This document shows, piece by piece, positions 22,231 to 34,658 of a stretch of 64,000 nt of DNA. The stretch is from the NCBI GenBank assembly GCA_002914845.1, contig JXTC01000407.1, positions 1 through 64,000 of the forward strand. The letters are read 5' to 3'. The DNA comes from Trema orientale (lineage: Eukaryota > Streptophyta > Magnoliopsida > Rosales > Cannabaceae). The stretch's first letter is position 1; the number at the start of each line of letters is the position of its first letter. The position numbers and the translations under genes were made by a program. Below the pieces are notes generated by a model that saw only the letters and a list, made by a program, of their open reading frames with translations, ran no database searches and had not been told where the DNA came from.

Positions 22231-23767
22231 TGCCTGACGGCCACCGGGCATCGTTCCAATCTCCGGTGTCTTCGTCTTCTCCGGCTCTAACCCTCCATTG
22301 TTCTGCAAGTTCTTCCGGTTATGTGAACGAAGACCCTTCTCTCCTTTGCTTCATATCAGGTCAATCTTCGGTTTTCCTGTATTGGGTTTGCGTGATTTTC
22401 AAGTGGGAATCAAACTAGGCCATCAAAATACGAACTGGGTCCATTTTGTTTTGGTGTTTTAAGGATTTATTGCAATGCGTACGTTTTTTTCCTCTCTTAA
22501 TGGCTTTTTGGGGTGAATTGTGGCTTAATCGAATGGATCGTTCATTGCATGTTGATGTGACTTTAACCTCAATCTGAATGCATGTAGGATTCAACCTGAA
22601 AATTTTTGTGGGTTTGAGTTTGATTCACTTGTGGTCTAAGATTTTTGGTAAAAGGCCTGTGTTTAATCCTACTTCAGGGGTTAGAAGAATCATGATGATG
22701 AAGGATTCATCTAATGTCTGTATGTGTCAAAATTTGAATTTTGGTGTTGGTAGAGTGATAATGCTTAATTACTGTTGCATGTTCTGTGTCAAAACTAGGA
22801 GTAGATTGCCTTCAGTTTTTGATTTTTTGCATCATAGATACCCAAAGTTGGTGTTTCTCTTAAACAAAAAAGGACAGAACCTGGATTATTTTATTCTGCA
22901 AATCAATTTCTGCTTTTTTCTTTGTCTACAAAGATGATGCTTTTGTTCCCCTGTCATCATCAGATTCCTATAGCAATCCAATACTCTTTGGGACCTGTAG
23001 TTCGAGCATCCATTTTGAGTGTCCAAGTTTAGATTGGTGTAGGACCCCCTAGTCAAGCATACTGTCTAAATAAAGCTTGCAAAAGCACCAGCAGCCATTA
23101 TTTGAGAATTGAGACAGTTATTATTTCCTGGAACATCTCCTTCTACTTCAGGCTTTTTCATCATCCGAAGTAGAAGGAAAGTCGAAGTAAAATGGTGATT
23201 ATGATTCATGATTGCAAATAAAAATCAAGGTAGAGAAAATGTAGCTCATAGGATTATCCTGATTCAATCAACCTCTTTTACTGAAGATTGAAGATAATGG
23301 AGCGAGGATTCGTAAGCGTGATTAAGAGGGGCTGCTGTAAATGAACAAATTGTAGTAGAGGGTCAACCTTCTAGGTAGTTCAACCGTCTTTGAACTTGAA
23401 TAACGCATTATTCTGTTTTTTCCTAGTTGTCTATTAGAAACTTCCATTTTCCTTCTGTATGCTTAGCTTAGGTACCAAAGTTCCATGCTAACGTGCAAAC
23501 GCAGCGACTCCATCTTTACAGAGAAAAGAGTTCTTAAATTTTAATTAGAAGGTTGTGTCTGTTTTCCGTGTTCATCAGTAGTGAATATTTACTTTCCCTT
23601 TTTTATTTTGGGTTGGTTTTGTTGCTTGAACTCACTATCCTAATTGTGCATGTTGGTACAGTGATGCCTTGGTGATTGTAAGTGAATGTAAAAGGCAAAG
23701 GCATGAGCTGACGGGTGCATCTTTTTTTTTTCTCAGGAAAAAATCCATAAAATAAACTTGAGCATTT
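22231..23767 (+). other. Probable 5' leader and leader intron of the long IDM-like gene
   Basis: A C/T-rich stretch at about 22,230-22,360 ends at TTCATATCAG followed by GT, and a poly-pyrimidine tract ending in CTCAG lies at 23,722-23,738. This fits a 5' UTR exon, a leader intron of about 1.37 kb, and a second exon that carries the start codon at 23,768. Transcription start and exact splice sites are inferred. Confidence 0.35.
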
Positions 23768-25561
23768 ATGCAGAGAAAGGTAAGAAATAAAGCCAATAAT
23801 ATGTGGAATTTATTTCACGTGTTGATGCCATATTGTACTTTTGGCTAATTGTATCAGCCAAGAATAGTGGAAAACATATTGTTTACAAGATATTTGTACG
23901 TATTAAGTTCTTATTGCTGTTTATCTTTAACTGCTGAAGGTGAGAACTTCTCAAGCTGTAGATACTAACACCATCACAAGATTAGGTCCTACCAATGCTC
24001 AAAATGGGTTGGCAGATGATGATCATCGCTTTCTTTTGTTCTTCATTGTGGGTACCTATTTTGGGCCTGATTTCAAAGGGGAGAGCCCCAAGAAGTCAGT
24101 TTTGCAGAGAATTGCCGAGGGACTTCCACCATATACTTCTGATCAGCTAGCTGGGACACACATGAAAACAGTAGAAATAGAGCATATTTACCATTATGTT
24201 CTTAGAAAAGCTGATCAATCTGCTGTAGTAAAATTACCTTGGTTGCGCCAATTCTTTGATGGGAATCTCCCTAAAAATGGAGATGACCCAACTGCCAACT
24301 ACCCTCAGTTTCCCGATCTCTTTCCTCCCTTACTTCATCCCCAGTCACGGTACCGAAATCGAAACAAGATTGTAGAGAACATTGTATTTATCAACAACCC
24401 AGAAATATATTACATTGACAGAGAGGATATTGAAAGATTCAGGAGGCTAACTGGACTAGAGGATTTTCTTTTAGATGAAGATGCTGCAAGGTTGCATACT
24501 ACTGATGGTTCTGTTTCACATAGTGCGGAAGTTCAAGTGAACGAGCCTAATGGAGAGTTTTCTCCTTCCAAATCCTCTCAAAAATCTAGGAAAACTAGAC
24601 GTATCGATGAGCTCCTTGAGATGGATGATCCTTTGCAACATGACAGAGCTGGCCCGGCTGTGGTATTTCTTCCTTCTCTTCCAACTAAATCAGAGTTGTC
24701 TAATATAGTAGCTGCTACTAAGAGCGGGTTTGCATTGACCGGGAGTGCAGCAATGGGGCGTGTGGGGCCAACTGTAGGACTCATGGACATTGGGGAATGT
24801 GAGGACTCTTACCTCTTTCGCATATCTCTCCCGGGGGTGAAAAGAGACGGAAGTGAGTTGCTTTTAGCTTAGTTCATTATTGCTTTTTATTTTTGAAGTA
24901 GATCATTAGAACTTACTAATGGCTGAATTACTCAACTTGCATGGCCATAATTCAAATGCGCAAAAGTGCCTTGAGTACCATATACTGACTCTGGTGTGGA
25001 CTATAATAGGTTGCGTTCATGTCTTCTAAATTTTCCTTGAAAAGCAGCTTTCAATTTATCTATTTAAATCTCAAACCTCTACAGGACTCGAATCATTCCT
25101 TATATTTCTGGAGTTCCCTCATTTTCTATTTGCATCACTCTGCTTTTCCGTTGTTAGTTATAAAAGCTGTTAATAAGAACTTGATGTCATTATCTCCTAT
25201 GGTGGATAGTACTCATTTTATGTTGTAGGTTTGGTTTTTTTATGCCAAACTTAATATTAAGCCATACCCTTTCTTCTGATCTGAACCAGAGTATGCTGAG
25301 TAGATATTTTCATTTGTGACTGCAGGAGATTTTAGTTGTGAAGTTGAGAGTGATGGCAAAGTGTTAATAAGAGGAGCAACTACAACCGGTGAGACGACAG
25401 TGTATAGGTACTCCCAAATGTTTGAAATGCAAACGCAGAATTTATGCCCCCCGGGGCGGTTCTCCATCTCTTTTAGGCTCCCTGGTCCAGTTGACCCTCA
25501 GCAATTTTCTGGTAATTTTGGCACTGATGGGATCCTTGAGGGAATTGTGATGAAAGAGTGA
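23768..25561 (+). CDS. IDM2/IDM3-like alpha-crystallin domain protein, long form
   Basis: Three coding exons: 23768-23779 (only MQRK), 23940-24852 and 25326-25561, in consistent phase, giving 386 residues. Residues about 31-185 form an N-terminal domain ([20 protein letters not shown] to [20 protein letters not shown]) seen in IDM2/IDM3-type proteins. A Ser/Lys-rich linker follows, then an alpha-crystallin domain from about 275 with [20 protein letters not shown] and [20 protein letters not shown], ending [10 protein letters not shown]. In Arabidopsis IDM2 and IDM3 assemble with the histone acetyltransferase IDM1 and MBD7 on methylated DNA, permitting ROS1-dependent demethylation. The large exon has no internal ATG before residue 60, so the start must lie in a preceding exon. 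The ATG at 23768, followed directly by GTAAG, restores the frame but is not proven. Which IDM member it matches is uncertain. Confidence 0.75.
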
Positions 25562-27119
25562 AGGCAGATTAAATAAGTTATGCCTCGTTGATTTATTTCC
25601 TCTTGATAATTAGTTAGTCGTGATACATTTATTTGTCAAGATACCAACTTAAAATGGTTCAGAAATAACAAATCACCATGGATGCAATGGCTATGATTTA
25701 TTATGCTTTTAATGACTGTTGAGTCAACACATTCTTAAAATCAGTCATCACTGATTTCTCTAAACTTAGAGAGCTACTTGGTGTACATTTTTTAATGAAT
25801 AAAGCAAGTAAAACAAAAGTACTCTTAGAGCTGGCCAAGAAGACATGCGACACTGGAGTCAAAAAGCCTTTTTCCCCCCTTGGTTGTTGCTTGAAACAAG
25901 CAAAAAGTTATTCAACTGGGGCCATTTTCAGTTTTTTCACCTTGAATATATTAATCAGAGCCATTATTAACTTATTTCCAGTTGACTGCAAAATTGGCTC
26001 TTCAATCTTAGAAAGCCATAGGTATCCCCATAACATATCCCAGCTGTCCAAGAGTCATAAGAGCTACTCTCATATTTGAACCAAAATAGAAAACGACATT
26101 GGCTTGAATGGCACAAAATAAGAAAAGAAAACACTTGTTCTCATGCACGAAAAACAAGGTGGAAGCATAACTTGATTAGTAGAAGATATCTTACATTGTT
26201 CAAAGTCACAGCACCGACATGAAATGGAAAAAATTAAAACTATCAAAAGAAGGCAAATGCTGGCTCAGTCAAGATCCGCTACGTCTTTCAGAGTTATAAT
26301 AATCTACACATAAGAGTCCGCCTGTCTTCAGTCAAATCTTAGCCGCACTTCTTGATTACCTTAGGCTCTGCCTATTCATGCAGTTTGAGATTTCATGGGT
26401 ATAGATGAAACTTCCTGTAACCAAGTTTAAAGATCAAGTTAAAAGAGTACTGAAGTACATCAAAACACACAAAACATTGAACAAAATGATTATAAGTACC
26501 CTAAAAAAATGACAGATTACTCAAACATATATTTATAAAAACTGTAAAGGAAAAAGAAGAGAGGGCTAAAGGCAGACAAGAGTTGGTGTCGTCTTATAGT
26601 AAGCTGGTTCAAAGGAAGTCTTAAAGTTGCTTTCTTACATGTTCTTTCCTACTGGAACTGTTCAAAAAACCATAATGGAAGTCTCTTATTAGGTGTAACG
26701 AAAAAATCTCGATATTTATAGGCAAATAACTAATCAGAACAGCCAAATCCAATCACCTAAAATAGTAAACAGGTCAGAGGATCAGTAAGACCGGAGTGTC
26801 AATTGCGAAATACCAGGTTTCTATTAGAACAAAAAGATGAAAGCACTGTAAACATTAATAACATACTCTCTGAAACAAAGCAATACATATAATATATCAG
26901 CATAAAAATTGAAACCCGTCTACTTTTTCTACTTAAACCATAATTTAACAAACATCTCACAGGCAAAGGGGAAGCATGCTAGCTTTGCAAGTACAAAAAG
27001 TTACATATTCCTCTGTAATGGCTTGATCACACAGCCATTTCCTTTCCAGCTTTCAATCCCAAACCAGTGGCCAATGAAAGTAAAACGAACTTACACTTCT
27101 CAAGTTCCATGCTCAGCCA
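25562..27119. other. Convergent 3' intergenic region
   Basis: Lies between the 3' end of the plus-strand IDM-like gene and the stop codon of the minus-strand NF-YC gene. It should hold both 3' UTRs. The open frames are short and without recognisable domains. Confidence 0.5.
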
Positions 27120-27908
27120 CTAACGGTCCGATGACGATTGCTGTTGCTCATGCTGCGGCTGCCACATTTGTTGACCCATGTAGGGGTGGTGAGACTGCTG
27201 GGCATACATAGCCGGATCCATCACAGGCTTACCCATGATCATCCCCGGAGTCCCAACCTGAGGCGCATGCTGAGGTGGCATATAGCAGTAAGGGAGAGCA
27301 TCAGCAGCCCCTCCAACAGGCACAGTGCCTCTAGGGAGTGATGCAACCACTTCATCTTTCAGGTCCTCTCTTGGCACAATATCAACCAAAAAATCGAAGA
27401 TATCAGTTCTAGTGATTGCCGCAGCAATGTCGTTCTTCTGAAGTGTTCTCCTCTTGTTCTCCTCCGTGTGATTCCATGATCTCAAGGTCAGTTCTAAGAT
27501 GAACATCTCACATGCCCTAGCAAATATAACCGGTGCCTCCGCAGATATCATCCTTACATCCTCATCAGCCTTCATAATCTTCTTGATCCTCGCCAACGGA
27601 AGGCTGTGGTTCTTGAAGTCGGTCACCTTCTCAATTTCTTGGTACTGATTTGCCCAAAAGTTTTGGAGCTGTTGCTGAAGCTGCTGTTGCTGCTGCTGGT
27701 GGATGTGCTGATATGCGAGTTGGTGCTGTGCAAGCTGAGCCCCAGCAGGCTGACTGGTAGGCTGAATGGCGCCAACTGATGCAACCGATACGGAAGTTGG
27801 GTTACCACCCATCTGATTGGACTGGTACGGACTAGTACCGTAAGGCATTTGAGCTCCACCACCAACCATCATCATGGATTGAGGCTGGTTATGCCCTTGG
27901 TGATCCAT
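27120..27908 (-). CDS. NF-YC: Nuclear transcription factor Y subunit C
   Basis: Single coding exon of 262 residues. Histone-fold subunit of the trimeric CCAAT-binding factor NF-Y. It dimerises with NF-YB in the cytosol or nucleus and then recruits NF-YA or CCT proteins such as CONSTANS. Residues 1-90 are Gln/Met/Gly-rich with a poly-Gln block at 71-82. The conserved fold covers about 84-185: [57 protein letters not shown] and [20 protein letters not shown]. The C-terminus is Pro/Gln/Met-rich. The length fits the NF-YC1/3/4/9 clade. Arabidopsis NF-YC9 neighbours CCX5 and AMI1, and NF-YC3 neighbours IDM2, which agrees with the gene content here. A 5' UTR intron is likely, because TTTGTAATTTAG precedes the start by about 20 bp. 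Confidence 0.93.
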   Translation of the reverse strand: MDHQGHNQPQSMMMVGGGAQMPYGTSPYQSNQMGGNPTSVSVASVGAIQPTSQPAGAQLAQHQLAYQHIHQQQQQQLQQQLQNFWANQYQEIEKVTDFKNHSLPLARIKKIMKADEDVRMISAEAPVIFARACEMFILELTLRSWNHTEENKRRTLQKNDIAAAITRTDIFDFLVDIVPREDLKDEVVASLPRGTVPVGGAADALPYCYMPPQHAPQVGTPGMIMGKPVMDPAMYAQQSHHPYMGQQMWQPQHEQQQSSSDR

Positions 27909-28063
27909 CCTGATCCAAGTGAACTAAATTACAAAAACCTCAGCTCCTGATGAAAACAAGAAACACAAAACAAAGAACTACGCAAATTTTATTCGCTATG
28001 GACCAAATATAAAATGAATGTATTAAAAAATGAAGCTTGAAGCTCATTAGGCCTTAACTGCCA

Positions 28064-28064
<1 letters not shown>

Positions 28065-28097
<33 letters not shown>

Positions 28098-28098
28098 N
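28065..28098. repeat. Poly-A run with an ambiguous base
   Basis: A run of over 30 A residues ends in an undetermined base (n) at 28,098. It lies upstream of NF-YC, probably in its leader intron. The run length is unreliable and may mark a contig join. Confidence 0.85.
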
Positions 28099-28099
28099 T

Positions 28100-29600
28100 A
28101 ATGCATAAAAATTAATAAAATAATCAAACACTCAATAAAATTTAACAAAACACAACTTTCATTATAACACAATAACTAAAAGCATAAATGCAGATAACAC
28201 GAAGTTACAAATACATATACATCAAAAAAAAAAAAAAAAACACATGGGACTCAAATTTTGTAGTTCCCAATCAACAAAACGAACTGAAAGTTGTACTTAA
28301 AAATTATCTAGTGTCAAAGGAACTTAATCAAGTTTCAAACCGAAAATAGTCATAGCAGGAAGCACTTATATTGAGAGTAGGTATCAGCAGCCAAAATCCT
28401 TGATTTTCATAGTGCTTTTAGCAATGATGAAATTTAGAATATATCTAGAAATACCCTCCTATTGAAATGATTTGGTGAGATAAGCATCAGGTTTGGGTTA
28501 GAGCCTTATGTAGCACTACCCACCTCAACCCTGAATCAGTGATCATTTTGGGGACTAGATTGTGGGCTTCCTTGACAAAATGTCAACACAAGAACAAATT
28601 TTTCCTTTAAGAATTAGATAAAATTCAATCATTACATAGGAAAAGAAAGAGGGAAAAAAAAATTGACTGATAGGGGGAAGTTTAACCAATTCTAGAGCAC
28701 AAAATATTAGTACAACAAATTGTTTTAGAGCATAAGAAGTAGAAACCAGAGTTCAATAGAAAAACACCCAAAAGAGAGACATCAAACAAGCAATACTGCG
28801 CATAGAAACAAAATATACTATATTTGGTTTACATACAGAACTGTACAATCAAATACAGAATTATAAGAAAAAATCAAGGATCATCAACAAGAGGAATAAC
28901 CCCAAACCTGAGATACCCCATATATACACATATGTCAGAAGGATCAAAAAGAGAGATTTTTTTGTACCTTTTTCGAGTGGTTGGTACTCTGATGATATGA
29001 CCAAGTTTAAACCTGAAAAAAGGAGAAACAAAAAGTTTTTCAGATAATAGATCCACTGGGCAATCAAAATCACGGTTTCTAAAGCTTCTTTCTTTTTTCT
29101 TTTTTTTTTTTTTTCTTTTTTTGGGTACAGTGAAAAGAGGATCAAAGATCCAATATTTTGGAACAATTTTGACTTATTACAAAAAATCAATAAATAAATA
29201 AATAAAGACAATAAAATGAAATCAGACTCTTCTTTTCTTTTCTTTTTTTTTTTTTCTCGTTTGTTTTTCTTTTCTTTCGTAATGATTAATGTTTCTGCGT
29301 ACGAACCTAAAAAGAAAGGGACGAAAGCTGTGAGAGAGAGAGAGAGAGAGAGAGCGTCTGATTCTGACTTGTATTGTCAGAAAGACATAAAACCTTCAAC
29401 TTTTATGGAAGGTTTTTTTGTTCTGACGATTTTACCCTTTGTCGAAATTACTATATTGGCTGCTTCCAGTGCACTACTCTAAGGTGCAATCTAGGAAATG
29501 TATTTGTCGTGTTCGAACTTCGAAGTGGAGTTTTGTTTAGAAGAAGTGAATTTACAGACATCCTATGTTTTGCTAATGTTACATAAACATTCATTAGCCA
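28100..29600. other. NF-YC upstream region and leader
   Basis: Contains the probable NF-YC 5' UTR exon and promoter on the minus strand, around 28,980-29,110, with pyrimidine-rich tracts. A (GA)n run lies at 29,332-29,354. No other gene is supported. Confidence 0.4.
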
Positions 29601-29605
29601 AAGAG

Positions 29606-29780
29606 TAATGATAGCGACACCAAAATTATACACTAAAAAATTATATTAGTAATGTGGCATTATTTTTAGCTTTATAATTTTCAATAGTGTGGTCCCATTC
29701 TAAAATAAAAAGTAGTTAAAATACATGCCACATCATTTGGTGTGAGTGTTTGGTGCAAGATTTTAGTGTCCCTATCATTA
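29606..29780. mobile_element. MITE-like element with about 30-bp inverted ends
   Basis: The left end TAATGATAGCGACACCAAAA is matched by the inverted right end TAATGATAGGGACACTAAAA. Similarity continues inward (TTATACACTAA against TCTTGCACCAA). The element is about 175 bp, AT-rich and non-coding. Flanking TA or TAA could be the target duplication, but the exact edge is ambiguous. Confidence 0.65.
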
Positions 29781-30129
29781 TTGTTAGCAAAAGTATTCTT
29801 AGTGATTTTTTTCCAAAAAAAAAGAAAGAAAGAAAGAAAGAATGTATTTATTTTACTTCGAAAATAATAGCTCCAAAGATATATGTTTAAAAAAAATCAT
29901 TCAACTTTTAATAACAATTAATTCTTGTTTCAGGTAAAAGTAGGTGATGATAAAATTAAAAATAATAACAATTAATTTCAATAATAGCTTGCTAAAAAAA
30001 ATCAATAATAACTCTTTTTTTTTAAAAAAAAAGTGGGACTTAACTAATTACCTCTATTTATTACAAATTAAAAGAAAATACATACTACTACCCAATCCCC
30101 ACCCCAGTATGGATAATAGCTCTTTGAAT

Positions 30130-30650
30130 CAGGGTTGAGTAAATAATCCTCCAACCCGACTAACCCGAATAATTTGCATAATTTTAAACCGACTATTCCG
30201 AAAAAGAAGCAATCTAAGTTTAACTATAATTAATTTCAACCCACACAATATAAATTTGGTCGGAGTGGGGTGGGTTATATCTTAATATATTTTAAAATAA
30301 TACATGATCTATGATAAATTTTTGTGAGTATATTGTCAAATTGATGTTAGAGATTTTGGGAACATTATTAGTGATTAGTAATTTATAAGCATGAAAATTA
30401 AATAATAATTAAATAATCAATGAAAATAAACATATTTTTTTTAAATTCAGTTTATTTTAGGAGAAAATATAAAAGAAGAAGAAGAAGGAGAGGGGGTTAA
30501 CCCACCCAAGGCGACAAATAAAATGGGCAGATTACACAATAATACTTATTGGTCGACTTATGGGATGTCAATTTTGCAAACCGAAAAAGTCGTTCAGCAA
30601 GTTGAGTGAGCGGGTTGCACCACCCACAACCCAACCGATGTTCATACCAT
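30130..30650. repeat. Decayed repeat rich in CCCGACTAACCCG / GGGTTGG words
   Basis: Opposed words such as AACCCGACTAACCCG on the left and GAGCGGGTTGCACC, ACCCACAACCCAACC on the right suggest a decayed inverted-repeat element. No frame is open. Family not identified. Confidence 0.3.
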
Positions 30651-32149
30651 AAATTACTGTAATTATACTAATGTAGACCCTGAAACGATAATTTCAAAGC
30701 CATTATAAAATTCGTGAAAGTTAAATCATTATTTTCATGTTAAAAAAATTCAAACTAACTAATTTTATTATGATATTATTTCAGAAATCTAGTTTCACGA
30801 AACTAATGGTCTTTTACAAAAACAAATAAATAGTAAAATGAGCTATACTATAATATAATGGTATAATATAATGGTGAAAATTAAGAAATCTCTTAAATTC
30901 AAAAAAAAAAAATTTAAGGGATCTCAATTTTTGGGTTAAGGTCAAGGGAAGAGAGAAACTAAAAAATCGCTCAAATATTCATGGTTTGTTTTTAGAAAAG
31001 AATTGGAAATATACAGTGGACTCAATTTTTTTACAGATCTGGTACTATATTTGTTTTAGAAAAGTACTATTTTCTAAAATAGTAACTAGTAACCAATAAC
31101 CAGTTTTCGAGCATTGGTAACTAGTAACTAAATATATTTATAAATGGTAACTGGTAATCAATTTTCAGATACTGGTAACTAGTAACCATTTTAAAAATGG
31201 TATTTTTCTAAATAATTTTTAAAAAGTGGTATTTTTATAAAAAAAAAGGGTACTGAAATGAGAAAAAGATATGGATAGGAGTAATATAATCCCTTTAGTA
31301 TTTTTTAGGACCACCTTTTGGAATAAATTTTTTAGGACTAAAAATCGGGTCTCATAAAGAGTAAAATCCCTTAGAAGCCCTTCCTTTCTCCTCAAACCCA
31401 GCTGCCACATCTTCTATCGTATCCACACTCTATGACTCCATTTGAAAATCAAAAAGCAAAGAGGAAAGAGGAGAGAGAAGAGAAAAGAGAGTGGAGAACC
31501 CCCAGAAACCCAAAATCCAGCCAAAATTCTTGACAAATCCGATTGTAACTCCATTAAACCTCCTCCAAAACATTGTAAATCAGAATCTAAACATCTCAAG
31601 CATTATAAAACATCTATATTGCGAGTATTTCGGTTAAAATGGCGAAAACTCATTCGTCGAGAAGTCGTGGTGAGAGAAGACAGAGCTTCGAAGCAGTCCA
31701 TGAATTTATCTCCTTTGAAATCGCCGTCACCATCAAAATCCAAGTCTCCAGTAGATTTGTCAAAAGTTCTGATCGAAGAACCTCATTCAAAGAGCAAGGG
31801 TGTGAAAGCCGCATCTATTCAAGAGAAGGTTAGTATTTTATAATTTCTGTTTTTTTTTTGGGGGGGAGGGGGGGAATGGTTCTTTTTGTATGGTGACTTT
31901 GAGTAAGGTGAAAAGTTATGATTTTTGTTTATTTTTGTTTATTTTTGTTTCTTTGTATTTTTATTTATACATGTTTTAAGTAGGATCTAAATATTTGTGT
32001 GTTTTACTGATTTTATGTTCATTGTTTTGGTCAATTTATTTACTACATATTGTTTTACTGACCTTCTTTTTGCATGGCGACCTTGAGTATGCTGAAAAGG
32101 TTCCGTTATATTTTTGTGTTCTTCGTATGAAGTTAACAATATATTGCCC

Positions 32150-32700
32150 TAGGCTAAGGTACTTTTGACCATGGTTAAGAAGTTAAAACATGATTTTCTT
32201 GACCTTGGTCAAGAAAATCATGACCTCGAATTGACCTCAGGCCAATAGCTTATTCGCCTGGAGTTAAGAATTTCTTGACATGTAGTCAACACTATCTTGA
32301 TCTCAAGTGAAGAACTCTATAACTTGATGTTGTGCAAGGGAGTTGGATTTTTAGTGTCTGTTTATTTTGGTAAACTAGTAAGGGTGTTCCTGTAATCTTT
32401 TATGTACTTTGGCCATTATTTTTTCATTGAAAACCTATTTATGTTTTAATTTTTATATGCTTTGTCAGTTGTGGTTTATTTCTGTGTGTTGATTGAAGTT
32501 AGTAACCTCAGGTCAAGATGTTCTTAGCCATGGATGAAGATCTTTTTGAGCTCAGATGAATAACTTATTGACATTAAGTGAGTAAATAGGTTATGAACAA
32601 GGAGTCAGGAAATTATTGACTTGGGGTCAATACGATATTAACGTATTGTCAAGATTTTCTTGACCTAGGATCAGTAGCTGCTTGACCCTAAACCAAGACT
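32150..32700. repeat. 22-bp TTGAC/GTCAA dyad repeats, intron 1 array
   Basis: Recurring TTGACC...GGTCAA words at roughly 20-24 bp spacing, for example CTTGACCTTGGTCAAGAAAA. Each unit is an imperfect palindrome. Degenerate, lying between exons 1 and 2 of the DUF1985 gene. Confidence 0.75.
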
Positions 32701-33679
32701 GTTGTAATTTACATTATAATTTTACTTTCTTTCCTAGTCTCAATATTTTTGTGTCTTTATTTTGCAGCCTTTTAAACGCTATGTAACTGAGAAGGATATG
32801 CTTCCAAGAAAAGTGAACTTCTATAGAACCGTTCATGAGACGATCGTGATTATAAAGGACAAGTTAATCGATGAGTAGAAAAAATTATTTGCTGAAACCT
32901 GTGTTAGTCATTTTTTAGAGACCCAGCTGATAGCAATGTCTAGACAGATTGTACACAACATAGTAATGCAGTAGGTCTACTATGAAAACTCATCCAATGA
33001 TAATGACTGCATTAAAATAGACGTATGTAGAATCTTGGTACCATTTACAAAGTTACATCTGGCGATAATATCATGTTTGAAGATTCATGGAGAGACGAAT
33101 ATGAATCCATTGAAGCTTGGGGATATGATACGGGATAAGTACTTCAACTCGACTAAGATGGTGAAGCGAGAGACCCTGGAGGTTGTGTTCAGCAGTATGC
33201 AGCTTGACAATGATGAAGATGCTGTGAAGCTTGCGCTTCTTTATTTTGTTACACAGGCTCTCATGTCCAATGCGAAAAATGCTACTGTGCCTGATATGTG
33301 CTTTCGATTAGTGAACGACATGAATGTCTTCAATGCTTTCCCGTGAGGGTCTTATCTATGGAATAAAATAATATCCACTATAAAAAGGAGAGTAATCAAT
33401 CTAAATGTGACTATAGAAAAAAATGGAAAGGAACTTATGCGTTATGAGTTTACCGAATTTCCATTGGTACTTCAAGTATAGGCGTATGAGTATTTTCCTG
33501 ATTTTAGTACGAAGCATGCTACATGGGATGTCGCTGACAAATTCTCTCGGATGTTATCTTGGAGTACACTAAAGGAAAAGATAATCTCCCGACATGAAGT
33601 AGAGACTGAAGTGTTTCTAAACCTCGATGTAAGTTTACTTGTATTTCAATCAATATTTACACTATTATTTCTTAATATT

Positions 33680-34111
33680 GTTAATAGTTTAAGGTTAATA
33701 TTTTTTTGACTTGTGTCAAGATCTTCTTAACTTTGGTCCAAATCTTCTTGACCAAAGTCAAGAACTAGTTAACCACCCTACCTTAAATCAAGAACTAAGT
33801 CAAGAAATTCATGACATGTGGTCAAGAAGTTCTTGATCTTAAGTCAATAACTTCGTAACCCTATGTCAGGAACTTCCTTACTCTAAGTCAAGAACTTAAT
33901 GACCCGAAGTCAAGAACATCCAGACCACGTGTGAAAAACAAAATAAATTTTAGTATTCAATTTACACTTTTATTGCTTAATGTTATTAATAGCTTAATAT
34001 CAAGATCTTCTTAACCAAAGTCAAGAACTAGTTGACCCTACCCTAAATCAAGAACTAATTCAAGAAATTCATCAGTTGGGGCTAAAAAGTACTTAACCAT
34101 ATGGTAGGAAC
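33680..34111. repeat. 22-bp TTGAC/GTCAA dyad repeats, intron 2 array (left part)
   Basis: The same unit as in intron 1, with many GTCAAGAACTTCCTGACC-like copies. The array is interrupted at 34,112 by an insertion and resumes at 35,928-35,990. Confidence 0.75.
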
Positions 34112-34616
34112 CGATGGTAATTTGACCTAACACTTAGGAAAAAAAATCATATATGCATGCAAATATAGAAAACATATGATCACATCATGAATGCAGTAGA
34201 AAATTTAGCGGATTTAGGTTTAACAATTTTTATATGAAAACAGTTTTCATAACCATAGAACATACATATATCATATATAGGATCATGTATAACATAAATC
34301 AAATCTAGATGCATAAATCCTGGAGATAAGATTAAGGTTTACCCCTTGTAGCATGCTCCTCCTTGATCTCCTTGTAGATGGTAATCAAATCTCCAACCCT
34401 AGATCTTCTTGTCTATGCTCTTGCTCTTGGTTGATAAGGCGAGTGGGCACCAAGTTGAATCCTACGTTCGAGAACGATCAAGGACTTTTTCTTGATCTTC
34501 TAGTCACAATTATTTGAGATAAGTACGTGAAATTTCTAAAAAAACTATTTTCTTCTCTCCGCACAGTGACTTTAATTCACTGTGCTTAATTCACTGTGCT
34601 TGGCTGAAATTCATTG

Positions 34617-34658
<42 letters not shown>

